From contig WJJK01000068.1 of assembly GCA_014729705.1 (NCBI GenBank), positions 1 to 5,339 on the forward strand: a DNA stretch of 5,339 nucleotides, given 5' to 3'. The notes beneath the pieces were generated by a model. It saw only the letters and a list, made by a program, of their open reading frames with translations, searched no databases and was not told where the DNA came from. The number at the start of each line of letters is the position of its first letter. Position 1 is the stretch's first letter. The stretch is from Candidatus Altarchaeales archaeon (lineage in GTDB: Archaea > Altiarchaeota > Altiarchaeia > IMC4 > SCGC-AAA252-I15). A program made the translations under genes and the position numbers. Below are positions 1 to 4,809 of this stretch, piece by piece.

Positions 1-210
1 ATCCAGAAAAACGGGGTGGGGTTTGAGGTTGGGGTCAAGGGGGTCCCATTCAACCTCAAGGGCGAGTATTCTTTTCTTCTCCAATATTTTTACGACACTC
101 CAAAGTTCTTTAGTGCTCACTTTAAGGGTTTGTGCCGCCTGGGAGAGAGGTATTTTGTTTTCCCTTAAAACCAGTTTCACCAGTTTCTTTGACAACAAGG
201 ATTCCGCCAT
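1..210 (-). CDS. Partial protein with N-terminal winged-helix-like domain (3' end outside window)
   Basis: This open frame starts at ATG 208-210 on the minus strand and runs 70 codons off the left edge without a stop. The protein begins MAESLLSKKLVKLVLRENK and shows a helix-turn-helix pattern: a basic helix at about 3-17, a short helix at 21-29 (PLSQAAQTL), a turn at KVS, a probable recognition helix at 32-46 (STKELWSVVKILEKK), then a strand-like stretch at 48-55 (ILALEVEW) that could be the wing. It may bind DNA or be a small winged-helix module heading a longer protein, but I do not recognise the family. The start is supported by an AT-rich box 15-27 nt upstream and no Shine-Dalgarno, which suits leaderless translation. 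It diverges from the membrane-protein gene at 273. The existence of the gene is fairly secure; its function is not. Confidence 0.7.
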   Translation of the reverse strand, partial: MAESLLSKKLVKLVLRENKIPLSQAAQTLKVSTKELWSVVKILEKKRILALEVEWDPLDPNLKPHPVFLD

Positions 211-224
211 AGGATAACCACACA

Positions 225-237
225 CATATGTTTTAAA
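225..237 (-). promoter_or_regulatory. Candidate TATA box of the winged-helix gene
   Basis: Read on the minus strand, this stretch is TTTAAAACATATG, centred about 22-25 nt before the ATG at 210. That spacing predicts transcription starting at or next to the start codon, as in leaderless archaeal mRNAs. An A-run lies just upstream in the position of a BRE. The assignment rests on spacing and base composition only. Confidence 0.45.
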
Positions 238-250
238 CAACTTTTTTTTC

Positions 251-262
251 TATACTTAAATA
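251..262 (+). promoter_or_regulatory. Candidate TATA box of the small membrane-protein gene
   Basis: The run TATACTTAAATA resembles an archaeal TATA element on the plus strand. With the usual offset of about 26 nt it would start transcription near 280-285, slightly after the ATG at 273 but before an in-frame ATG at 312. Either the effective element lies a little upstream, in the T-run at 241-250, or the true start is 312. Confidence 0.35.
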
Positions 263-272
263 AGTGGTTGTT

Positions 273-518
273 ATGCGAAACATCTTGGAAGCCAACCTTG
301 ATTTGGATTGGATGGATTTTGAGGTGTCCGATGAAACGGCGGGGCAGGCAGGGAAGAGGATTAACATGGGTTTCATCGCCCTGCATTTTCTGTCGGGGGC
401 TTTAGGCGTTTTGTTCAGCTACCTGCTTTCCGATGAAGTGGGTTGGAGTCTCTTCCTTTATTTAGTGTTCGCCTTAGGCGTTCTGAACTTTTATCGGGGG
501 ATGATTTTATCGGGTTAA
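273..518 (+). CDS. Small two-helix membrane protein, family unknown
   Basis: The gene encodes 81 residues from ATG 273. The N-terminal third is acidic and soluble (residues 5-21, rich in D and E, with DLDWMDFEVSDE). Two hydrophobic segments follow, at about 33-52 (GFIALHFLSGALGVLFSYLL) and 57-79 (GWSLFLYLVFALGVLNFYRG), joined by the short turn SDEV, so it should form a membrane hairpin with both ends on the same side. I do not recognise the family and see no catalytic motif. Other starts are GTG 264 (84 aa) and ATG 312 (68 aa); I chose 273 because it is the first ATG and keeps the whole acidic region, but the TATA-like box at 251-262 would fit 312. It stands alone, divergent from the winged-helix gene. 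The clean hydrophobic pattern and the stop before the tRNA region suggest it is real. Confidence 0.6.
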   Translation: MRNILEANLDLDWMDFEVSDETAGQAGKRINMGFIALHFLSGALGVLFSYLLSDEVGWSLFLYLVFALGVLNFYRGMILSG

Positions 519-603
519 AGGGCATGCTGATTTATATGCTTGTCTTGTCTATTGCTTGGAGACCATATCTCTCTGGATACGGGAACAAACCAACATATAC
601 CAA

Positions 604-630
604 TTTGGTGGCAGCTAAACTGCCACCAAA
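604..630. repeat. Perfect 11-bp inverted repeat with 5-nt loop
   Basis: TTTGGTGGCAG (604-614) is followed by loop CTAAA and its exact complement CTGCCACCAAA (620-630). The stem has six to seven G-C pairs with three A-T pairs at its base. On the minus strand it begins 10 nt after the tRNA-Arg 3' end, so it may act as a 3' processing or termination signal for the tRNA transcript; on the plus strand it lies 85 nt after the stop of the small membrane gene. No T-run follows on either strand, so it is not a classic intrinsic terminator. Confidence 0.7.
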
Positions 631-640
631 GACTTCTTCT

Positions 641-714
641 TGCCCCCGCCGCGATTTGAACGCGGGTCCTAAGGTCCGCAACCTTATAGGATGTCCATGC
701 TACCCCACGGGGGC
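641..714 (-). tRNA. tRNA-Arg, anticodon GCG
   Basis: On the minus strand the 74 nt fold into a complete cloverleaf. The acceptor stem is GCCCCCG/CGGGGGC, a perfect 7 bp, with discriminator A at 641. The D-arm begins GGGTAG and has GG at positions 18-19 followed by A20, a known arginine identity base. The anticodon stem is TAAGG/CCTTA with loop TTGCGGA, giving anticodon GCG, which reads CGC and CGU codons. The variable loop is GGAC. The T-stem is CCGCG/CGCGG with loop TTCAAAT. No CCA is encoded, as is common in archaea, and no intron is present. It diverges from thiC; the TATA-like element at 744-756 is centred 36 nt upstream, predicting a leader of about 10 nt to be trimmed by RNase P. Confidence 0.96.
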
Positions 715-743
715 GTTCGATGAGGTTCTAATTATAAGGTTTG

Positions 744-756
744 CATATAATATAAC
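744..756. promoter_or_regulatory. Shared TATA element of divergent tRNA-Arg and thiC
   Basis: The sequence CATATAATATAAC is AT-rich and reads as a TATA element on both strands (GTTATATTATATG on the minus). Its centre is 24 nt before the thiC ATG, implying a leaderless thiC mRNA, and 36 nt before the tRNA 5' end, implying a short 5' leader. The thiC start has no usable Shine-Dalgarno (only AGG directly against the ATG) and no room for a TPP riboswitch. No second TATA-like element fits both offsets as well. Confidence 0.55.
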
Positions 757-773
757 TTCTTCGTGTTTTTAGG

Positions 774-1973
774 ATGGATAAGGAAGTTAGGTTGTTGGCG
801 GAGAGGGAGCAAATCAGTTTAGCTAAGTTTAATCGTAACATTAAATCCGGAGCCCTTGTTGTGGTTAAGAATCCACAGCGAAATGTTAAGCCGCTTGCAA
901 TAGGTGCGGGGGCGTCGACGAAGGTTAACGCTAACATAGGGATTAGTCCCGATAAATCCGACCTCGACTCAGAGATCAGGAAGGCTAAGATCGCAGTTGA
1001 GGCTGGAGCCGACACTCTCATGGATTTGAGCGTCGGAGGGGATGTGGCGCAGATATTGTCGGAGATAATTAAGGTTTCTGATGTTCCTTTGGGGACTGTG
1101 CCCCTCTACCAGCTTTTCGGGGATAAACACCTTGACTTCGATTTCGAGGATTACCTCAGGGTTTTAGAGCAGCAGGCGAAGCTTGGGGTGGATTTTATGA
1201 CCATACATGCGGGATTGACGCGGGACGCCGTTGAGTTCGCAAAAAAAAGAGTCATCCCCATAACAAGCAGAGGGGGTTGTTTCCTGGCCTCCTGGATGAA
1301 TAAACAGGGTCTTGAAAACCCGTTGTACACTGGCTTCGATGATGTCCTTGAAATTCTGGCGGAATATGATGTAACCATAAGTTTGGGGGATGGTCTTCGT
1401 CCGGGGGCCTTGGCGGATGCGACTGATAAGGCTCAGATAACGGAGCTTAAGACTTTAGGGCGTTTAACAAAGCGGGCGTGGAGTTGCGGGGTTAAGGTTA
1501 TTGTTGAGGGTCCCGGTCATGTCCCTTTGGATCAGATTCAACATAACATGCGCATACAGAAAAGGTTTTGCCATAATGCCCCTTTCTACGTTTTAGGGCC
1601 TCTTGTCACCGACATAGCCTGCGGATACGATCATATTACTTCTGCGATTGGCGGGGCAGTTGCAGCCATGCATGGAGCGGATTTCCTCTGCTACGTTACT
1701 TCCGCGGAGCATCTGGGTCTGCCGGATGAGTATCAGGTGAGGGAGGGGGTCATCGCTTCCAAGATTGCTGCTCACTCAGGGGACATAGTTAAATACGGTG
1801 CAAGAGGCAGGGACGATAAGTTAAGTGCGGCCCGGGGCAGGCTTGATTGGGATGCTGTATTAAATCTTTGCATAGACCCTAAAGTAAGGGACCATTACCC
1901 TGGTTTGGGTGGTGAGAGGAAATGCACTATGTGCGGGGATTTCTGCGCCCTACGAATATTCCGTGATCTCTAG
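774..1973 (+). CDS. thiC: ThiC-family radical SAM enzyme (HMP-P synthase; possible paralogue)
   Basis: ThiC converts 5-aminoimidazole ribotide to hydroxymethylpyrimidine phosphate for thiamine synthesis, using a [4Fe-4S] cluster and SAM in the cytoplasm. Family motifs run through all 399 residues: STKVNANIG at 48-56, MDLSVGGD at 83-90, LGTVPLYQ at 106-113, FMTIHAGLTRD at 141-151, TSRGG at 164-168, SLGDGLRPG at 203-211, VEGPGHVP at 244-251, APFYVLGPLVTDI at 269-281, GYDHITSAIGGA at 284-295, AEHLGLP at 311-317, and a C-terminal cluster motif at 384-391. Oddities: the cysteines C384, C387 and C391 are spaced C-x2-C-x3-C, against the C-x2-C-x4-C described for the family; the usual proline in IAPGYDH is C283, and the usual proline in CYVTPAEH is S310. 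The ThiC-like hydroxybenzimidazole synthase BzaF, which uses the same substrate for cobamide lower ligands, is the main alternative. The gene is not in an operon; its 3' end overlaps convergent marC. Confidence 0.9.
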   Translation: MDKEVRLLAEREQISLAKFNRNIKSGALVVVKNPQRNVKPLAIGAGASTKVNANIGISPDKSDLDSEIRKAKIAVEAGADTLMDLSVGGDVAQILSEIIKVSDVPLGTVPLYQLFGDKHLDFDFEDYLRVLEQQAKLGVDFMTIHAGLTRDAVEFAKKRVIPITSRGGCFLASWMNKQGLENPLYTGFDDVLEILAEYDVTISLGDGLRPGALADATDKAQITELKTLGRLTKRAWSCGVKVIVEGPGHVPLDQIQHNMRIQKRFCHNAPFYVLGPLVTDIACGYDHITSAIGGAVAAMHGADFLCYVTSAEHLGLPDEYQVREGVIASKIAAHSGDIVKYGARGRDDKLSAARGRLDWDAVLNLCIDPKVRDHYPGLGGERKCTMCGDFCALRIFRDL

Positions 1974-2579
1974 GGCCGATATTGTGGTTTGAAGCCAGTC
2001 TCCTGCGCCGGTTAGGATCATCTGCACCGCGATGGCTAATACGATTAATCCGGTAAGCCTTATTATGGCCCCCATTATGTTGTGTTTGAGCAGGAATCCG
2101 CCGATGTATCTTGAGCTTAGCATCATCATGAGGTTTACGGCCACCGCTATTGTCAGTGATGTGAGTGTTGTTATTGAACCGTATTCTGCGGCGAAAGAGA
2201 TTGAGGCTACGATAACCGCAGGGCCCGCTATTAGGGGGGATGCGAATGGCACTATGGATAGTTCGTCGAGTTTAGTGCTTTGTATTTCATAGAATATTCC
2301 GTGGGTTAGGGCTTTAAATCCCATGTACAGGAATACTATTCCCCCAGCCATTCTAAGTGAGTATAGTTCAACGTGGAATATGTTTTCGAGTATAAAGTTT
2401 CCTGCGAAGACCATGAAAAAAAGTATCGTTAACGCTACTACTGAGGATCTTATGCTGAGTATGTGTAGTTCGTCTTCTCCCATGTCTTTGAGGTAGGTGG
2501 AGAGTATGAATACTTTGCTTAAGGGGTTGATGATTGCGAGAAAGTAGAGTGTTAGGTGCAGTTCGGTTTCAAAAATCAT
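1950..2579 (-). CDS. MarC-family (UPF0056) integral membrane protein
   Basis: The 209-residue protein matches the usual MarC length and layout of about six membrane helices: roughly 8-28, 43-64, 74-91, 109-131, 136-153 and 170-192. The two diagnostic stretches are present: AIINPLSKVFIL at 15-26 (family form near IVNPLGxxPIF) and VPFASPLIAGPAVI at 110-123 (family form PLAxPLLAGPGAI), the paired half-sites seen in this two-fold repeated fold. MarC proteins were once linked to multiple antibiotic resistance, but that role is not supported and the substrate is unknown. Start ATG 2577-2579 lies 11-26 nt from an AT-rich promoter box and has no Shine-Dalgarno. The stop at 1950-1952 lies inside the thiC coding region, giving a 24-bp tail-to-tail overlap. 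The gene diverges from the riboflavin operon, which does not by itself imply a shared role. Confidence 0.9.
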   Translation of the reverse strand: MIFETELHLTLYFLAIINPLSKVFILSTYLKDMGEDELHILSIRSSVVALTILFFMVFAGNFILENIFHVELYSLRMAGGIVFLYMGFKALTHGIFYEIQSTKLDELSIVPFASPLIAGPAVIVASISFAAEYGSITTLTSLTIAVAVNLMMMLSSRYIGGFLLKHNIMGAIIRLTGLIVLAIAVQMILTGAGDWLQTTISALEITEYS

Positions 2580-2590
2580 TTTGGAGTTTG

Positions 2591-2605
2591 ATTTTTAAAT
2601 AAATT
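2591..2605 (-). promoter_or_regulatory. Candidate TATA region of the MarC-family gene
   Basis: On the minus strand this reads AATTTATTTAAAAAT, lying 12-26 nt before the ATG at 2579. The spacing suggests a leaderless or nearly leaderless transcript. It is an assignment from position and AT content only. Confidence 0.45.
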
Positions 2606-2612
2606 GTTAAAA

Positions 2613-2639
2613 AACCCTTAAAAACCACAAACAACCCTT
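2613..2639. repeat. Direct repeat of AACCCTT with 20-bp period, candidate operator
   Basis: AACCCTT occurs at 2613-2619 and again at 2633-2639, exactly 20 bp apart, close to two helical turns. The pair lies between the proposed marC TATA region (2591-2605) and the ribB TATA box (2655-2664), so a protein bound there could affect both promoters. Many archaea control rib genes through the regulator RbkR, but I cannot match this repeat to a known RbkR site. Chance is possible in such A/C-rich sequence. Confidence 0.3.
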
Positions 2640-2654
2640 TTTTGAGTAATAAAC

Positions 2655-2664
2655 TATTTTTAAG
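2655..2664 (+). promoter_or_regulatory. TATA box of the riboflavin operon
   Basis: The sequence TATTTTTAAG is centred 27 nt before the GTG at 2687, the canonical archaeal TATA-to-start distance. This predicts a leaderless operon mRNA and is the main reason for placing the ribB start at 2687. A leaderless mRNA would leave no room for an FMN riboswitch, and no such structure is evident between 2580 and 2686. Confidence 0.55.
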
Positions 2665-2686
2665 TATGTTCTTCATATTTTTTCTA

Positions 2687-3310
2687 GTGATAAAACCAAA
2701 AACACCCCTCCAACAAGGCAAACCAATACTATTGTACGACTCCTCCGGCAGGGAAGGAGAAACAGACATAGTAATACATGCAAAATACGCTTCACCACAG
2801 ATTATCCGGCTTATGAGAAAACAAGCGGGGGGACTTATATGCCTTGCTGTCGGAGAACAAATCGCAGAAACCCTTAACCTGCCCCACTTAACCGACATAA
2901 TAGAGGAAACCCCCCTGCACGAACTATCCCCCCTTAAAACCGCCTACGGAGATAAACCCGCATTCTCCTGGCCCATAAACCACAAAGACACATACACAGG
3001 CATAACAGATGAAGACCGCAGCCTGACAATCACCCGTTTTCAGCAAATCATCGAACAACAACAACAACACGAAAAATTTGTGAAACAATTCTATGCGCCA
3101 GGCCATGTGCCTCTTCTTTGCGCACGAAACATAAACCACCGCAGAGGCCACACGGAATTGTCGATAGAGCTTGCAAAACACGCTCACCTAACCGAATGCA
3201 TGGTTTTATGTGAGATGATGGCAGACGACCATAAAGCATTAAGCCACAGGGAAGCTGAAAAATACGCTAAAACAAACAACCTACTTATGGTTGACGGGGA
3301 AAGCATATGA
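2687..3310 (+). CDS. ribB: 3,4-dihydroxy-2-butanone 4-phosphate synthase
   Basis: RibB turns ribulose 5-phosphate into the four-carbon unit used by lumazine synthase, releasing formate; it needs Mg2+ and is a cytoplasmic dimer. With the GTG start the protein has 207 residues. Motifs seen: the acidic loop YDSSGREGETD at 17-27 with E23 and E25, LMRKQAGGLICLA at 42-54, NHKDTYTGITDEDRSLTI at 98-115, APGHVPLL at 137-144, and RRGHTE at 152-157 with metal ligand H155, then CEMM at 175-178 with E176. This is the stand-alone enzyme, not a RibBA fusion. Longer frames from ATG 2666 or TTG 2642 would add the hydrophobic run FLSMFFIFFL, which translates the promoter and is atypical for the family. An (AAC)5 run at 3054-3068 encodes QQQQ just before the PGHV loop. 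The coding strand is notably C- and A-rich compared with its neighbours. It is first in the operon and overlaps ribC by 4 nt (ATGA). Confidence 0.93.
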   Translation: MIKPKTPLQQGKPILLYDSSGREGETDIVIHAKYASPQIIRLMRKQAGGLICLAVGEQIAETLNLPHLTDIIEETPLHELSPLKTAYGDKPAFSWPINHKDTYTGITDEDRSLTITRFQQIIEQQQQHEKFVKQFYAPGHVPLLCARNINHRRGHTELSIELAKHAHLTECMVLCEMMADDHKALSHREAEKYAKTNNLLMVDGESI

Positions 3311-3777
3311 AAACAATAGGGGTAGTGGATACAACCTTTGCAAGAATCAATTTAGGCGGTATCGCGGCAACAGAGATTAAAAACAACTACACCCAAATAA
3401 AAATCATAAGACACACCGTTCCAGGGGTCAAGGATCTGCCCTGCGCATGCAAAAAACTGCTTGAAGAGTCCGGATGCGACCTATGCATCGCCCTTGGGAT
3501 GCCAGGCGGCCAACCGATAGATAGGCAGTGCGCGCATGAATCCTCCCTGGGGTTGATTGCCGCGCAGCTTATGACAAACAAACACATACTCGAGGTCTTC
3601 ATACACGAGGATGAGGCGAAGGAGCCGAAGAAACTGATTGAAATCGCAAAAGACCGGGCGAAAAAACACGCCCACAACGCAGTGAACCTCCTACTTTACC
3701 CCAAAAAAATGATGGACAACGCAGGACAAGGGTTGAGGCAGGGTTCAATGGATGCAGGATCACTTTTGGAGGAATAA
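3307..3777 (+). CDS. ribC: Archaeal-type riboflavin synthase
   Basis: This enzyme dismutates two molecules of 6,7-dimethyl-8-ribityllumazine to riboflavin and the ribitylamino-pyrimidine. At 156 residues it is the archaeal type, related to lumazine synthase and unrelated to the bacterial two-barrel enzyme. Diagnostic stretches are VVDTTFARINLG at 6-17, HTVPGVKDLPCACKKLLEESGCD at 36-58, IALGMPGG at 61-68, CAHESSLGLIAAQLMTNKHILEVFIHEDEA spanning 75-104, the helix AKDRAKKHAHNAVNLL at 114-129, and the C-terminal AGQGLRQGSMDAG at 139-151. The family is distinctive, so confusion with RibH is unlikely. The ATG overlaps the ribB stop by 4 nt, with a weak GGGGA 6 nt upstream (3296-3300), implying translational coupling. 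The downstream partner RibH makes its substrate. Confidence 0.95.
   Translation: MKTIGVVDTTFARINLGGIAATEIKNNYTQIKIIRHTVPGVKDLPCACKKLLEESGCDLCIALGMPGGQPIDRQCAHESSLGLIAAQLMTNKHILEVFIHEDEAKEPKKLIEIAKDRAKKHAHNAVNLLLYPKKMMDNAGQGLRQGSMDAGSLLEE
3768..3772 (+). promoter_or_regulatory. Shine-Dalgarno site of ribH
   Basis: GGAGG lies 11 nt before the ribH ATG, inside the last codons of ribC, and is followed by an A-rich spacer. It is the clearest ribosome-binding site in the window and shows that this organism uses Shine-Dalgarno initiation for genes inside an operon while gene heads look leaderless. Confidence 0.75.
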
Positions 3778-3783
3778 AAAAAA

Positions 3784-4206
3784 ATGGATGAAATAAACAT
3801 AGCATTGGTTGTATCTGAATTCAACGCAGACATAACAGGGTTGATGCTTGAGAGGGCTAAGGCGCACGCAAAATTTTTGGAGGTGGACATAACCCACATA
3901 GTCTCGGTTCCCGGAGCCTTCGACACGCCGTTGCCGGTGAAAAGATTGCTTGAGAAAAAGAATGTCGACGCAGTCGTAACCCTTGGAGCAGTCCTTGAAG
4001 GGGATACGCAACACGATGAGTTGGTTGGTCAGCATGCGGCAAGAAAACTCATGGACCTATCCCTTGAATACGGGAAACCCGTGGCATTAGGGATCTCGGG
4101 TCCGGGGATGACCCGACTCCAAGGACAGGAGCGGATTGACGAGTACGCTAAGAGGGCGGTTGAGTCCGCAGTCAAGCTCGTTAAAAGAACGAGAAACCTC
4201 AACTAA
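3784..4206 (+). CDS. ribH: 6,7-dimethyl-8-ribityllumazine synthase
   Basis: RibH condenses the ribitylamino-pyrimidine with dihydroxybutanone phosphate to form lumazine, usually as a pentamer or 60-mer capsid; the short 140-residue form is typical of archaeal members. Visible motifs: SEFN at 11-14 with the ring-stacking F13, VPGAFDTPL at 42-50, VTLGAVLEGDTQHDEL at 65-80 with catalytic H77 and the phosphate-binding GDT, ARKLMDLSLEYGKPVALG at 86-103, and SGPGMTRL at 105-112. It begins 6 nt after the ribC stop with a strong GGAGG. Related in fold to its upstream neighbour ribC, it could stem from the same ancestral gene, but the GDTQH active-site pattern marks it as the lumazine synthase. Confidence 0.96.
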   Translation: MDEINIALVVSEFNADITGLMLERAKAHAKFLEVDITHIVSVPGAFDTPLPVKRLLEKKNVDAVVTLGAVLEGDTQHDELVGQHAARKLMDLSLEYGKPVALGISGPGMTRLQGQERIDEYAKRAVESAVKLVKRTRNLN

Positions 4207-4209
4207 AAC

Positions 4210-4809
4210 TTGAAAAAACAAAACACCCTCACCAGCTCCGCCTGGACCAAGTTAATAACCGAATACGGAGACTTCAAAGTTAAGGCTTACAGGGATACCG
4301 AAGGCAAGGAGCATTTTGTCGCAGTTAAAGGAGACGTATCAGGTAAAGAGAAGGTGCCTCTTCGAATCCATTCAGAGTGTTTAACAGGCGACGTCTTCCA
4401 CTGCCTATCCTGTGACTGCAGAAACCAGTTTCAGGCAGCGCTAAAACAGATATCGATGCGGGGGGGAGTGCTTATTTATCTTAGGCAGGAGGGCAGGGGG
4501 ATTGGGTTAGTGAACAAAATGAATGCCTACGCCCTTCAAAGAGAGGGTAAAGACACCGTTGAAGCCAACATCGACCTTGGTTTTAAATCTGACGAGAGGG
4601 CCTATGAGATTGCCGCTCAAATTATTAAGGAACTTAACATCAAATCCGTATCCATCCTAACCAATAACCCCGCTAAAATAGAGGGACTGGAGGGGGAAGG
4701 TGTTTTGGTGTCGGATAGAATACCCCTTCAAACCAAATCCAACACCTACAACCGAGATTATCTTTCCATAAAAAAAAGAAAACTTAACCACCAATTCAAA
4801 GATGATTGA
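4210..4809 (+). CDS. ribA: GTP cyclohydrolase II
   Basis: RibA opens GTP to 2,5-diamino-6-ribosylamino-4-pyrimidinone 5'-phosphate with loss of formate and pyrophosphate, the first step of the pathway. At 199 residues it is close to the stand-alone bacterial enzyme (E. coli, 196). Seen: SECLTGDVFHCLSCDC at 55-70 with zinc ligands C57, C68 and C70 in the family's 11- and 2-residue spacing, YLRQEGRGIGL at 90-100, AYALQREGKDTVEAN at 106-120, LGFKSDER at 123-130 with the active-site pair D128 and R130, and ILTNNPAKIEGLEGEG at 149-164. The start is TTG, 3 nt after the ribH stop and without a visible Shine-Dalgarno, so initiation is probably coupled; the family N-terminus (LITEYGDFKVKAY) aligns from here and no better start exists. 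Many archaea use unrelated GTP cyclohydrolase III (ArfA) instead, which makes this gene noteworthy. Confidence 0.95.
   Translation: MKKQNTLTSSAWTKLITEYGDFKVKAYRDTEGKEHFVAVKGDVSGKEKVPLRIHSECLTGDVFHCLSCDCRNQFQAALKQISMRGGVLIYLRQEGRGIGLVNKMNAYALQREGKDTVEANIDLGFKSDERAYEIAAQIIKELNIKSVSILTNNPAKIEGLEGEGVLVSDRIPLQTKSNTYNRDYLSIKKRKLNHQFKDD

Noticed and set aside
23..217. Plus-strand open frame of 64 codons at the left edge
   Set aside because: It is antisense to the winged-helix frame, which has a coherent helix-turn-helix pattern and a promoter at the right distance.
519..640. Small RNA or second tRNA between the membrane gene and tRNA-Arg
   Set aside because: Apart from the 604-630 hairpin I find only weak 4-bp inverted repeats, no cloverleaf, and no convincing box C/D pair.
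731..739. ATTATAAGG as the tRNA TATA box
   Set aside because: Its centre is only about 21 nt from the tRNA 5' end, which would place transcription start inside the tRNA.
443..772. Plus-strand open frame of 109 codons
   Set aside because: It runs out of frame through the end of the small membrane gene and across the tRNA-Arg gene on the opposite strand; its residues show no domain pattern.
2580..2686. FMN riboswitch upstream of ribB
   Set aside because: The predicted transcript starts at about 2687 and the region lacks the multi-stem conserved pattern of the RFN element.
2569..2898. Minus-strand open frame of 109 codons opposite ribB
   Set aside because: It is antisense to the conserved RibB N-terminal motifs and covers the promoter region; no independent coding signal.
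3054..3068. (AAC)5 microrepeat
   Set aside because: It lies inside ribB and encodes part of a QQQQ stretch in a variable loop; too short to count as a separate repeat element.
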